DNA of 64,000 nt from positions 26,964,842 through 27,028,841 of the forward strand of contig CM019822.1 in the NCBI GenBank assembly GCA_009763385.1, written 5' to 3'. This DNA is from Coix lacryma-jobi var. lacryma-jobi. Lineage: Eukaryota > Streptophyta > Magnoliopsida > Poales > Poaceae. Below are positions 11,783-22,983 of this stretch, one piece after another; positions within the stretch are counted from its first letter, which is position 1; every line of letters starts with the position of its first letter. Under the pieces are notes generated by a model. That model searched no databases. It was given only the letters and a program-made list of their open reading frames with translations, and was not told the DNA's origin. The translations under genes and the position numbers were made by a program.

Positions 11783-12312
11783 AGGAAGCTGAAGAACAGG
11801 TCAGGCAGATCAGAAGCAACCTGAAGACAGCTCAGTCTAGACAGAAGAGCTATGCAGATGTCAGACGACGGGAGCTGGAATTCCAGATTGGGGACTATGT
11901 CTATCTGAAGGTGTCACCCTTCAGGGGTCTTCGGAGGTTTAATGTCAAAGGAAAACTATCTCCGAGGTTCATTGGCCCTTTCAAGGTGATTGACAAGAAA
12001 GGCGCAGTTGCATATCAGCTGGAGTTGCCTGCACGTCTGGCAGGTATCCATAATGTATTCCATGTATCCCAGCTGAAGAGATGCCTCAGAGTTCCAGAGG
12101 AGCAGTTGCCACTTGAGGAGCTTGATCTGCGGGATGATTTGACTTTCTCTGAGCCGATCAAGATTCTGGACACGATGGAACGAGGCACTCGCAACAAGAG
12201 GATTAAAATCTGCAAGGTGCAATGGAAGCATTACTGCGAGGAAGAAGCCACATGGGAGAAAGAAGATGATCTTCGGGCAGATTTCCCTCATCTCTTCACC
12301 GACTCTTCCTAA
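11756..12312 (+). pseudogene. pol: Integrase C-terminus and chromodomain, frameshifted
   Basis: In the frame next to pol, from about 11756, the normal integrase tail resumes: EEAEEQVRQIRSNLKTAQSRQKSYAD, then the GPF/Y-type module (KLSPRFIGPFKV) and VFHVSQLKRC. A chromodomain closes the protein, recognisable by KICKVQWKHYCEEEATWEKEDDL, and the TAA is at 12310-12312. Chromodomains of this family direct integration to marked chromatin. The protein cannot be made as one piece with the rest of Pol unless the missing base is a sequencing error. An ATG at 11719 opens this frame but lies inside the integrase core and is not a natural start. Confidence 0.85.
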
Positions 12313-12328
12313 TCTCGGGGACGAGATT
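12311..12328 (+). other. Stem-loop upstream of the polypurine tract (chromovirus)
   Basis: AATCTCG pairs perfectly with CGAGATT around a GGGA loop. The stem overlaps the pol stop codon and ends 19 nt before the 3' LTR. It matches the position and loop type of 3467-3486 and 29131-29150, with different paired bases. Confidence 0.75.
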
Positions 12329-12333
12329 CTTCT

Positions 12334-12345
12334 AAGGGGGGTAGG
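12334..12345 (+). other. Polypurine tract of the chromovirus
   Basis: aaggggggtagg immediately precedes the 3' LTR start at 12348. Confidence 0.85.
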
Positions 12346-12347
12346 TT

Positions 12348-15300
12348 TGTAACACCCTGATTTAATTTTCCCCAATTTAATTAAAGAATTTAGAAACTAA
12401 ATAGGTTGGCTAGTTTATTAGAGGAGGAAAATAAAATTTATTTATCATTTCCATGTTGCATTCATGCCATTGCATATTTTTATTGAGTGGAAAATAATTT
12501 GTTAAACCCATAATAGGGCGAATCGAATTTATTCTATTTCGAAATTAAATAAAAAGTTTATGAAAAATTTTCAAAAGCAAACTCAAAATGTTATTTCCAA
12601 AACCTAGGGAAAACTATTTCAAAAGTTTGCAAACTATTTGATTTTGAAACGGATTTGAATTTGATCTCCAAAGGAATTTGCAAAAGAAATTTCAAAAGAA
12701 AAAAAAGGGCAAAGGACAATTCTCTTTCACTCCTTCCCATTTCGGCCCACTCCTCCCCTCTCCCCCTCCTGTTTTCCGACCTGGGCCGAGCCCATCACCC
12801 GCACCGGCTCATGCCTCCCATTCCCTCCCCCTCGCGGCCCACTGCGTTCGGCCCAGCGCCACCGCGAGCGCTCTCTCACCGACCTCTCTCTCTCGCTGCC
12901 AACCCGACCCCACCCGTCAGCCGTCGTCCCCAACAGCTTCACCCCGCCCTTCGCGCGACAGCGGCTTGCACTCACCCTTCGCCCCCCTAATCGATCTACA
13001 AAACCGAGCCAGCCGCCACCCCTCCTCCCTCCTCGCCCTACAAATATTATCCTGAGCACCGCCCGCGTCCCAATTCCTTCGGTTGCTTCACCCTGAGACC
13101 CTCCGTGGCACAGCACCACCACCGCAGCCATTGCCAAGCTCAGCCGAGCTCGCTCCCGCTAGGAGTCCGCCGCTGATCTCTCTCTCCGGCCACCAGCGTG
13201 CTCTACGTGACGCGACGCGACCGGAGAACCCCTCCTCGTCGTGGATACATGCCGGGAACCCCTCTGCCTCGACACTAGTGGAGTCCGAGCCGCGAGACGC
13301 CGCCTCCGCCGTCGATTCATCGCCGCCGAGCCACCCCCATCATCGAGAACCCCACCATCGAGCCCGCGGTGAGCTCCTCGTTCCCTTCCACCCTTAATCC
13401 CAATCTCTAACGGTACCTAGGGCATCCCCGAGCCCACGCCGGCGAGCTCCATGTCCCTGCCATGGCGCACCACCGTGCACAGTGCCGGTCGGCCGCCGAC
13501 CTCACCCCCAAAACCCCCCTGCGTCGTTCACCTCAAAACCAACGGTGTAGATTAGAAGATGTATCGAAGGGGTATGCACCCAGTTCATAGCCTCGTGGAC
13601 CCAGTCCACCATGGCATCAACCCCGCGCCCACAGTCCATCTGGCGAACCGCTCCAATCGCCACGCGCCACGTGGCACCAACGTCATCGCCACGACTGCAG
13701 CCGCGCAGTGCCTCGGTGGTTTTGCAAAAGAACCCCCATCCTTTTATCAAATCAACCCGCGCTCCTATGTGACTATTCCCTGAGTCTGCGTACTTTCGCA
13801 ATCCAAACCCTGTGTTTTCGTCAATTTGAGGCGCGGTCTAGGAGGGCTATGGTGGACCGGGACTCGCCACTATCGGTCCACAGGCCATGAACCATGTTCA
13901 CAGCACAGTCCACCGCGGACCAGGCCGTTTTGCGCAATAAACCCCGATCTGTTCTGATATCAACCCGCACTCCACTGCATAGTGTTCTGAGTCACGCGAA
14001 TTTTTGCAATACGAACCCCACAATTCATCCGAAACGAGGCCCAGTCCAGCCGGCCTTTTTAATTTCATTTCGATTTATTTAAAATGCAAAGTGAACTTTC
14101 AACTATTTACAGTTGTGCCATCCAACTTCAAATGCCCATAACTTTTGCGTTTTAAGTCCGATTTGACCCGTTCAAGTCGCGTTAGATTCGTCTCGTCGAG
14201 CTCTACGCGTTAGATCTATTTATATTCTGTTTTCTTACTGTTTGTTGTACTGTTATTTATTTCTATGTATTGTGCCATGTATGTTGATTAGGCCAGAGAG
14301 TGCGGAGTACGAGGACGCTCCAGACCATCCTTGCGACCCAGTTGATTCGACCCAGTCCGAAGGCAAGTGTTCTTGAACATCTTGCACCTACTTTATTTTA
14401 CTTTTGGTACTAGAGTAGTTAGATCTTGTAGATGCATGCTTGTCATTAATTTGAATCCCATGTTAGGGTTTACTAGAATTTGTTTATATTATCCTTGTCG
14501 CCTGTTTGGGAGGTTCGGGTAGGTGTCTTGCTTAGCCCTGCAGTCATGGTTGGGATGGGAGTTAAAATGCTTATAATCTTGATTAATGGAATATGAAACG
14601 AATGTGGACATGGTAATTTTGTAGTAACATGGTTATTAGGTAAATCCGGCAGGATGGACCCGTAATGGTGGTTTTGTGCCGTGGGACTCGGCAGCTGCTT
14701 TTGGTTTTGGTTCGGGGCTCGTGCTAGACTTATCCTGCCTGGATCCCTAGGACCCGGTTCTCGAAGCCTGTAACCCGGCTTAACAGCGCAACCATGAGAT
14801 CTGGATGGGCTGGACCTGGCTAATTAATTAGTTTCCTCTAAGTTATGCTACACGGGGTTTGTTTAGTGGCTCAAGAGGGGTCCCTTGGGGTCGTTGACTT
14901 ATGGACAGGGGAGAAACCTTAGAGTACGTGTAACACAGGCTTGGAGGGACTTTGTAAAGGCCTTGCAGTGCAACCCGCTATGCACCTCGGCAGTGTTTAG
15001 CGTGACGGGATCTGCACGACTCATGGGTAACGATGTGCAACCTCTGCAGAGTGTAAAACTGGTATATCAGCCGTGCTCACGGTCACGAGCGGCTTGGACT
15101 TCTTCGAGATTAGTTGGTTACTGGTTGGTTTTGGGTTCGGGTCATCTGATGGACTTCAGGTGCGGGTGCCTGATGGACTTCAGGTGTTGGTTGCTCGGTG
15201 TGATTCCGAGTGTGGTTTGCTCGGTGCGACTCCGAGTGTCGTTACTTTTCTACAGTATCTGTGGCTATAACCTAGTAAATAGGTGCATAGGATTAATAGG

Positions 15301-15779
15301 ATTAATAGGGTGTGTCGCTTTAGGCGCTTGAGTCAAACAAAGTCAGCCTACCCTTGTTATTAGCCTCACAAGCATATATTTCCTACACTTGCGGAGTACA
15401 TTTCGATGTACTCACCCTTCCTCTTTGTCCCCCTGCTACCCCACCCAGACGCTGGAGACTACGTCTACGAGGAGCCGGAGTATCCAGAAGACGGAGGCTA
15501 CGACCCTGACGACCTGTACTAGGATGGCGCTACCCCCGGTCGACCTTCCTGTGGAGTGGAGTCCAGATCTTCCGCATCTTCGTCAGAGTTTACCTTAGAG
15601 TCAGTTTCATGAGAGTCTGTACTTTTCTTTCAGACCCGAGGGTCATTTATGTAACAAAGTTCGATATTATTAATAAAGCATTGTTTTGATATTTACTATG
15701 ATGTGGATATATGTATGGAAATTGATCCTGGCATACATATATTGTGCTCCAATTTTGTTCTTAAAATTGGGGTGTCACA
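12348..15779 (+). repeat. 3' LTR of the chromovirus
   Basis: 3432 bp, the same length as the 5' LTR and offset from it by 8450. The few differences seen are single substitutions, for example at 12444, 13489, 13634, 13717, 13846, 13917, 14227 and 14290 (approximate). The conserved palindrome and hairpin lie at 15042-15051 and 15071-15082. Confidence 0.95.
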
Positions 15780-15784
15780 TCAAG

Positions 15785-17389
15785 GCTGATGGGCGGTTGC
15801 TAGGACATGCAACCGACCTCCAAACCGCCTCGGACAACCTCCTGGATGTCGTTGATGCAGAGGCGGTTCATCCAACGGCATGTGGACTGGCGGCCGCTAG
15901 TGACTTGTGGCGACCGCCAGTGACTTGTGGCACCCGCCACCTGACCTAACCCTAGGTCGTGTGGCTGCCCACTATAAGTATCCCCCTCACTTCTCAAGCT
16001 ATAAATACCCCCCTGGAGGCACCTCTCCATTTGTACCATTCCAAGCAAAGCAACTCCAAGCAAGAGAAGTGAGAGTAGGTTAGAAGCTCAGAGAGCTTAG
16101 GCAAGTAGGTAGCTAGTTGAGCAAGGCATCTTCGCCCTCGCGGTAGCGCTGCTCAAGGCTTAGCTCAAGAGTAGAGGCGTGCGAGTGATCGGCTCTGGAG
16201 CTGGGAAGAGTCTTCCTTCATCTCCAGTTCAGGTTTTGCTCTTATTACTCAAGCACTTTACTTTATTCTATTTTATCATTTCAAGTATTACTTTACTCTA
16301 CTTATCAGTATTGAGTGCTATACTTGATTGATTGCTTGAGTGCCTAGCTATCCTACAGTTCAATTCACTTAGCCATAGTAGTTAATCTCTAGTGAGCTTA
16401 GTATTTGATCTTTGCCAATAGGTTGCTTAGTTAGTTTAGTGTTTTTCTTATTAAGTCAAGTGTTTGTTTTGACGTCCGCAAGGGTGTCTCTATTCTAGGC
16501 CAGGATAGAGATAGTTAGAATATAATTAGGCGTGGTGCTTAGTTATAGACTTACCTTCAGATACGGCTGGACCCCCGGATAGCTGTGGTAGCAAGCAGGT
16601 GGTGACAGCCATGTGCGCCTTGAATTCCACCACGTAGTTGGCCCAGTTTAACAGTAAGGCTCGTTGTGCTAGCGTTCAACCTAAGTAAGTGCTAAAGGCT
16701 AGTACGTCTCGATACTTGACAAGATAGGATTAAAACTATTCTCAACTTAGTTGCTTTATTGTCTTTTGCCTGTCCTGCTTCGTCATTATCTTGCTTCGTA
16801 GTTATCTTGCTTAGTGGTCACCCAGGTTAGTTACCTAGTTATCCTTAGTTATCCTAGTTACCTTTAGTTATCCTACACCCTTTACCTACCTACCTATCCT
16901 CCTTACCTTAGCCATCCATTTCATCCTTACCTAGCCATCCATACATTCTTTCTAGCCTTTCATCTTCCCTTCTCCCCTTTTCCTTTTCTCTTTTCTTCGA
17001 CTCTCATCCCCTCCTTGACTCAACTCATCCACCACCCTAGCCTTCCCTTGGCATCAAATAAATCGACATCTGGTACTCCTAGGCGAAGTGCTACTACGAT
17101 AGTTCTGTGCGCTTGCAGAATCTCCTCCTGGTAGATTGCATTCTCTCTAGCTAGCTCCTACTAGTGTCGGGATTGACAACCCCGCTTGGCATTAGTAGAT
17201 AGCTGCTTTAGCTTCACTCCTTTAGGTATAGTGACCGGTCTTGCTTCAAGCACTTCTGACGTCGTTGCCGGGAATAGACTCCATAGTCTACTCCTAGTGA
17301 CAACGTTAGTAAGTGCCAACAAGCATTCCTGGGCCGTTACCGGGGATAGTGCCTAGCTCTATCTTTAGTGAAGTTAAGAACTACCAACA
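15785..17389 (+). repeat. 3' LTR of the Athila-type element, right segment
   Basis: Continues the LTR interrupted at 3897. More GC-rich palindromic motifs of the GTGGCG-CCGCCAC type occur at about 15886-15942. A TATA box tataaata lies at 16000-16007 within caagctataaatacccc, a core also present in the LTRs of the minus-strand element. A second weaker copy, actataagtatcccc, lies 28 bp upstream (15971). The LTR ends ...ctaccaaca at 17389; the following gaccc would be the target duplication if the left side were visible. Confidence 0.75.
15999..16010 (+). promoter_or_regulatory. TATA box of the Athila-type LTR
   Basis: tataaata at 16000-16007, followed by accccccct. The neighbouring 10 bases are identical to the core in the other Athila-type LTRs (28390-28397 and 36186-36193, minus). 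Confidence 0.7.
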
Positions 17390-18620
17390 GACCCCAACTC
17401 GGCTAGTTTGCCGAGCTTGGTTAAGCTTGCACGAGTAATGAGTGTTTACAGATTTATTCAGATATATACATGCTTTTACCTTGTTATTGTTAGATTGTAT
17501 CATGCGGTGGATTGATTTGACCGTAGGAAGTGGCGTAGACTTATAGTGAGTATTAGCCTCACTTGGGTTTATGCTTAACGAATTTATGAAGATTAGACGT
17601 GCGGGAGACTAGTTGGATTAACCTATGCATGTGTTGTTTGAGTAGATTTATATTTACAAGTTACCTGTTCACAGTTCATTATGTCTTGGTGATTTTTTCT
17701 TACATGTGCATTCGGCAATCAACGTGTTTACATACTTTCTTTTTATATTTGCCGAATGACTCTATAAACATGTTCGACAGAAAGCTTCTATAGCTGTATG
17801 CTGTTGTGAGTGGCTTCAGGGCCGTAAATATGGAACTGTCTGGTCTCATCCGACATGTTCCAGTTTTATTCTCATAGTTTTATCCCTTGTTGGCTTTCAG
17901 GTCAAACCGACTGGCACGTCTCCGGATTTCAAACCGTCCAGGCACCCGATTGAAGCCACGCTTTTTCCGGCTTGCTGTGGGTGAGGCGCGGCGTACCACA
18001 TTTTGCGCCAACACCAATGCACCGTCATCAAAGACCTCTGTCATCGGATACTTCGGACAGTAATTGAGATATTCGTAACAAATGCTTCACTGCTAGAAGA
18101 TAAAACTAGTATTCGTTGGTTGCTGCATTTTGGGAAAATAAGGAAGGGCGTGTTTGAATCAGAGTCTGGTTATTATAATTAGATTGTTGGTTCTAATAAT
18201 TAGAGTGTTTGGATCTCTAGATTATTTATTAGTTAAGGTGATAAATATCTATCCTTCATTTTAGTTTGGCGCCACTTATAACACTCATAATCTCAAAACA
18301 AAAACATGAATAATCCGCCTCATACACTAGTACTTTTGGATCACAATTAGATTATTTTAGATAATTATTATAATCACGGTAGATCCAAAAAAATAAAAAA
18401 TTAAGTTGTTGCTACAAAAAAATATGCATCGTAGACTCGAGTTGGAGGGTCTGACTGCATAGGTGCGTATATTTTTGGCTAGTTAGTAGTTTTTTGGTAA
18501 CCAACGCTAATAATGAAAAATGACATTTTGCATCCCATGTATATTTGGAAAAAAAATGAAGATCGCATAAACCATATTGATGCCTTGTAATTATTCAAAT
18601 GACATTTGTGTCCCAGTGTA
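17390..18620. other. Flanking DNA, no gene recognised
   Basis: AT-rich flank between the Athila-type LTR and the CACTA element. No supported coding region was found; a GC-richer patch at 17890-18060 could be a gene or element fragment but I do not recognise it. A degenerate MITE-like segment lies at about 18150-18395. Confidence 0.5.
18150..18395. mobile_element. Possible degenerate MITE
   Basis: The two ends are roughly inverted copies: TTTGAATC..GGTTATTATAATTA on the left, and on the right, read backwards, TTTGGATC..TGATTATAATAATTA. The family is not identified and no clear target duplication is seen. Confidence 0.35.
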
Positions 18621-19645
18621 CACTAGTAGAAAGATGATTTTTGCTAGCGTCTCAAATTTTTTTTACTGGCGGTTTGAGTTACCACGCGCCTGTAGAAATG
18701 AACCGGTGAACCTCAAGTCTAGAACCACCTGTAGAAATGGATTTCTACAAGCGGTTTGTTAAGACAACCGCCTGTAGAAATGCCTCATTTCTACAGGCGG
18801 TTGTCTTAACAAACCGCCTGTAGAAATCCATTTCTACACGCGGTTCGTTAAGACAACCGCCAGTAGAAATACACGTGTTTTTTTAAATTTGATTTTTTTC
18901 AAACTATCTCGGATGAAAAAACACCCAAAATAAAAGTTGTTCGTCTTGAAAAGTTATAAAACTTTATAAATTACAACTTTTTAATTTGAAGTCATCTTGT
19001 TAACGAAAAATATGTTTGAATGGTCTCAAATTTGAAATTTAATTTTTGTAAATGACCTCAGATAGGAAAATGACCAATACAAAAGTTGTTCGTCTCGAAA
19101 AGCTATGAAACTTTGTAGTTGACAATTTTTTGATTTGAAATCGTTTAGAACCTCAAACAAGCAAATTACATTCGGGTTTGTATAATATGTGGGGAACCGA
19201 AGGGGTACCTGAACACATGTGAGTGTGTGGTGCAGTGGTAGAGGGGGCTTCACGCGAGGCTGAGGTTGTGGGTTCGAATCCCACCGGCCGCGCTAGACGC
19301 GGATTTTGCGCGAAAAATGCCACGACTTACGACTTCGACGGAGACGGGTGGGCGCTTGGCGGTGAGGTCCTCGCTGTAATTAAAATATTTTTTCCCTATT
19401 TATTTTTGGCTTTTTTCAAAAACTTTTTCCACAGGCGGTTCTATATGTCAACCGCCTGTGGAAATACCCATTTTCACAGGCGGTTTGCTAAGTCAACCGC
19501 CTGTGAAAATCCTTTCCACAGGCGGTTCACAAGCAACCGCATGTGCTGTGGTCATATTTCTACTCGCCCCGAGCGCAAGCGGTTGACAAAAACGTCTGTA
19601 CAAATGGGTCTACAACCGTCTATGTTGTACCTTTCTGTACTAGTG
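18621..19645. mobile_element. Non-autonomous CACTA element, 1025 bp
   Basis: Left end cactagtagaaag (18621) and right end ctttctgtactagtg (to 19645) form imperfect CACTA termini. They are flanked by the 3-bp duplication gta (18618-18620 and 19646-19648). Subterminal repeats based on CAACCGCC(T)GTAGAAAT or CAACCGCCTGTGGAAA recur in both orientations at both ends, as expected for transposase binding in this superfamily. No transposase gene is present. A tRNA-like segment with pol III boxes lies inside (19221-19290). The right half recurs twice more in the window as part of a 433-bp module. Confidence 0.85.
19221..19290 (+). other. tRNA-like / SINE-head segment with A and B boxes
   Basis: The A box TGGTGCAGTGG (19228-19238) and B box GGTTCGAATCC (19271-19281) fit the RNA polymerase III consensus, and their spacing of 43 bp is that of a tRNA. 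The T arm GTGGG/CCCAC is perfect. The acceptor arms do not pair, so this is not a functional tRNA. It is more likely a tRNA-derived SINE head or tRNA relic captured by the CACTA element. Confidence 0.55.
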
Positions 19646-19773
19646 GTACGTGTAAAGATAATATTTTTCATTAAAGGAAGCTTAGCTTAGCTAGTTGGAT
19701 TTCTTATGGTGTAACCTATCCATACAAGTTGATGAAGTCCTTGACTTGGTGCTATGCTCGTACTTTCTTAGAT
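19341..19773 (+). repeat. 433-bp CACTA-right-end module, copy 1
   Basis: Starts gagacggg, runs through the CACTA right end and the gta duplication, and ends at ...tactttcttagat. Only this copy has the CACTA left half next to it. It is followed by NSN1 segment 1. Confidence 0.85.
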
Positions 19774-20491
19774 AGAAGGTGAATGGTTTTGTGGAGGAAG
19801 GTATTGGATAGAAGAGGAATGGTTTTGTGGAGGAAGGTATTATATAGAAGAGAACAACAACTTCTCTCTACAATCACAATGGTTTTTGTGGAGGAAAGTA
19901 TTACATAGAAGAGGAACTGAACTTGATACGAAGTGTTGTTGACAGGAACTGAACATGTTTAGACACCAATTAGAATGTCTTAGCTTATATTTTCTTATTT
20001 TTATAAATCTTAATCAAAATTTTGGAAGCTTCTAGAAATATTTTCATGAGCTCTACAATTTTATTTTAATTTTTATATCCTGATATATTTATAATTTTTT
20101 TCTCATAATTTTAAAAATCTAAGATATTTTTTGGTTTGAAAACATTATCAAATATTTATTTATTTCAAAAACCAACTTAAAAACCACATAATAGTAACCA
20201 GGACAAAAAAAACATGATAACTGGAGTAGTTTTAGAGTTTAGGAGAAAATTCAATGCAGCCGGCCGGCTAGGGGTCGGCCCGCTTTGCTCCATGGGCCCA
20301 TTTTAGCAGCGGAGCCCTTTTCAGGCCTAATGACAGTATCCCATCCACCTTGACGATGCCCTCCTTCTAAAACCCTTGACGCCGCCAAGCCGGCCGAAGT
20401 CCCGAACCGATTCTCCACCTCAGGACCGCCGCCACCGGCTCCTTCCTCCCCTCCCCCTCTCATCTCCTCCGCCTCGACAAGCGTCGGCGAG
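19774..20491 (+). other. NSN1 upstream region, copy 1
   Basis: The left part has about four imperfect 36-bp repeats of a gaatggttttgtggaggaagg type. Compared with 26424-27635 this copy lacks about 600 bp around 19945. The right part looks like a plant promoter for a ribosome-biogenesis gene: a TGGGCC site II motif (catgggccca, 20291-20300), a telo-box-like aaaaccc (20369-20375) and a pyrimidine-rich 5' UTR before the ATG at 20492. Confidence 0.6.
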
Positions 20492-22983
20492 ATGGTGAAG
20501 AGAAGCATGAAGAGCAAGAGCAAGCGCGTCACGCTGAAGCAGAAGCACAAGGTGCTGCGCAAGGTGAAGGAGCACCACCGCAAGAAGCGCAAGGAGGCCA
20601 AGAAGGAGGGCAGGGCCGGCCAGCGGAAGAAGGTCGAGAAGGACCCCGGGATCCCCAACGAGTGGCCCTTCAAGGAGCAGGAGCTCAAGGCGCTCGAGGC
20701 CAAGCGCGCGCAGGCGCTACAGGAGCTCGAGCTCAAGAAGGAGGCGCACAAGGAGAGGGTATGCCATGTGTGCCCTTCTGTTATCGTTGGTGTTATGCTT
20801 GCTGTTAGTTTGTGTCTGGAGCAAATAGTATTTCGGTCTTACAAAGTTACAACCGAATCTACCTACATTCCGTTTAATTAAGCCTAATCCTCCTACCTGT
20901 CCCTTCAGTTACATTGTGAAATTAACTTTCTTAGATGCTTCCCTGTATTGGTATTTGGTAGTGTACACAGGGGTGGTAATGAATCATGGCCCTTGTCCCT
21001 CCTTCACAATCCAACTTAGCTCTTTCGAATTTTAGTTCAAAATCGTATATTATTACGCCCGATCTCTATTGAGCCCGATCCTTAAATTTGTTAGGCTAAA
21101 TTAGAGGGCCGTATACCACCCCTGTGTACATAGTTACCAAATCATCAGGATGCAAATGGAGCGGCATGCAGTGTGATGTTCAGAGTTCAAAGTTAGAGCA
21201 TAAATGTTAACACAACTTCAGAAATTCTGGAATGAGAGTATTTTACTATGTTTCCAGTATTTGATAAACACATTCCACATTCATCACAAGTTACAGGTTT
21301 GGTGCATATTGGAAAAAAAACTAACACCCTCCCACTGTAATAAATTGGTCAATGTTGATCATCTGCCTTGACACAATCTAGTCGTGGTCAGTGTGAATGC
21401 CTGAATGAAAACCATGCAGTGAAGGAAGGACTAGTTTATTTGTCATGATGAAAGCCTTGCTCTAACTGAAAGTTAAGCAGAAGAAGACATACTATACCTT
21501 TATTTGGGTTGAGCCCAGTCAGCCATGTAGAGCAGAGTCCATGCTGGGTTCTCTCGAACGGAGTAAGCCATGCTACAATGCTAATATTAATAGTCAAATG
21601 GATTTGATTTGGATGTGCCTATGGGGGCGATGAGATGAAAAAGAGGCTCTTTGCTTCAGTGGCTGCCAATGGAGTAAGACATGTGCCTAATCTTACTTCC
21701 TCTACTCTAATGGTGCAATAAACAAACACATAATTAAACAGATAAGTAGACACATGTGCACTCAGTGTAGTCAATAGAGTTGACAAGATCTGCATTCATA
21801 GTGAGTACCATTAACTTCAAGATTCTGTATATTTGCTCAACATGTACTGATTGCTAATAATTGAAGGCTAATCGCAACTTGAGTGGACATGATTTAGCTT
21901 GCCAATGGATTGGGAAAGGAAATGGAGGAGCTCTTTGGCAACTTTGGCTCAGGGAGGCTCACAAGTCACAACGGAGAGAACGAGTCTGAAGGCGGAAGAG
22001 CCAGCACCAGGAGAAGGAGAGAAGGTGGTAGTGGTGGAGCTGGGAGGCTGATACTAGAGTTGCCAACTCTGCTCGGAGGCGGACTCGGAGTGGGAGGGTG
22101 GCGGCAGATTAGATATGCAGGATAATGTGGCATCACTTGATTATGCGGGTTGCCCAAATCAGTCCGCTCCATCTAAGTGGGTTAGCTTGTGGGCTTTAGT
22201 GGGTTAGCAGCGCATGACAGCTCACCGGGTTGGCGGCGTGGCCCAAACCATTTGCAAGCCTAGTTAGGAGTTACCATTTCGTTGAGGGCCTGCTATTGTT
22301 AGTATTTGTCATGATAGTTTTTGTCCTGACCTTTATTATCCCTTACAACCTAAGGCTTGTTAAAACCAATATTGCTGTATGCTCAGAGAAGCTGGATGCT
22401 TGGCCTTTACTTGGGTCTTTACACTTCACATTTTAGGCTCACTCTGTCAGGATCATATGAACTTTCACATAGACTTGACCAAGCAGTAATTTAATATTGT
22501 CACCTTTTGTTAGGTTAGTCTGATGAAGTATGTGTTCCTTAAAGATTATTTATGTTCTTCGTCTAGTTTTAGAGATACATCTATATCATTTTCTTGTGAT
22601 GGTTAAACAATGAGACACTACCTTTTTCATGCTCGGAAGAGGAAGCTAGGATTGCTTGAGGATGAGGACATTGCTAATTTGGCATCTTCAGCTTCCGTGC
22701 AGGGCAGTGAGTTTGCAGCAAAGGATAATGCTCCTTTAGCAGTGGCAAAGAGCAATGGTAAGTTTCTCATCTCTCACTTGTGGTTTAATTGCCCTACTGC
22801 ATGCAGTTACATTATTGACTAAAGATGTTAAATGTGCCCCAGATCATTCTGAGAGGTCTTTCTACAAGGAGCTTGTTAAAGTAATTGAAGCTTCTGATGC
22901 GATTCTTGAAGTTCTTGATGCAAGGGATCCACTGGGCACCCGTTGCATTGACATGGTAAAGATGGTTAGGAAGGTTGATCCAA
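20492..22983 (+). pseudogene. NSN1: Nucleostemin-like GTPase gene fragment, copy 1
   Basis: Three exons of a GNL3/nucleostemin-type gene are visible. Exon 1 (20492-20758, donor GTATGC) encodes the basic nucleolar domain MVKRSMKSKSKRVTLKQKHK... through ELKKEAHKER. Exon 2 (22631-22757) encodes ARKRKLGLLEDEDIANLASSASVQG.... Exon 3 (22843-22983) encodes DHSERSFYKELVKVIEASDAILEVLDARDPLGTR, whose DARDPLGTR is the G5-like motif of circularly permuted GTPases. The intact family protein acts in nucleolar 60S ribosome assembly. Here exon 3 stops at the junction with CACTA sequence at 22984, so the GTPase core is missing. The acceptor before exon 2 reads CAT instead of CAG, so normal splicing is lost. 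Exon calls rest on family knowledge and the sister copy. Confidence 0.85.
20968..21124. mobile_element. Small hAT-like MITE in NSN1 intron 1, copy 1
   Basis: 157 bp with inverted ends CAGGGGTGGTA / TACCACCCCTG. TGTACA stands on both sides, which is itself palindromic, so the duplication length is unclear. The identical-length element at 37494-37650 shows it was present before the locus was duplicated. Confidence 0.6.

Larger units (their letters stand above)
3898..15779 (+). mobile_element. Complete Tekay-like chromovirus (Ty3/gypsy), very young
   Basis: Two LTRs of exactly 3432 bp (3898-7329 and 12348-15779) start tgtaacaccctg and end ggtgtcaca. They are flanked by the 5-bp duplication tcaag (3893-3897, 15780-15784). 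Inside are an initiator-tRNA-Met-type PBS, gag interrupted by an intron-like segment, zinc knuckle, protease, RT, RNase H, integrase and a C-terminal chromodomain, then a PPT. By eye I find about eight LTR substitutions, roughly 0.2%. At the commonly used grass rate of 1.3e-8 per site per year that is on the order of 0.1 million years. A one-base frameshift near 11755 separates the integrase tail and chromodomain from the rest of pol. Assignment to the Tekay/Del clade is from the gag sequence, the chromodomain and the long LTRs. Confidence 0.95.
1..17389 (+). mobile_element. Non-autonomous Athila-type Ty3/gypsy element, 3' part, interrupted
   Basis: The element enters from the left edge, so its 5' LTR and PBS are not visible. 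In order there are gag, a protease domain, about 1.7 kb of non-coding internal DNA, a purine tract at 3497-3503 and a 3' LTR starting with TGTTGACGG at 3506. The LTR is split at 3897 by the chromovirus at 3898-15779 and resumes at 15785, ending at 17389 in ...accaaca. No reverse transcriptase, RNase H or integrase follows the protease, so the element would depend on proteins supplied in trans. The right LTR end is set by comparison with the LTR of the minus-strand element at 27636-36906, which has a similar closing block. The Athila affinity rests on gag and on the DLGSS-type protease and is inferred, because pol is absent. Confidence 0.8.

Noticed and set aside
19221..19290. A functional tRNA gene
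   Set aside because: A and B boxes fit, but the acceptor stem does not pair.
19223..19690. 155-codon frame starting in the tRNA-like segment
   Set aside because: It covers CACTA subterminal repeats; the shared part recurs in the 433-bp modules without coding constraint.
19774..19950. CRISPR-like or satellite array from repeated gaatggttttgtggagg units
   Set aside because: Only about four irregular units without spacers; simple local duplication.
21905..22172. Coding exon in NSN1 intron 1 (also 38388-38699)
   Set aside because: The short frames overlap in several phases and do not match the nucleostemin family.
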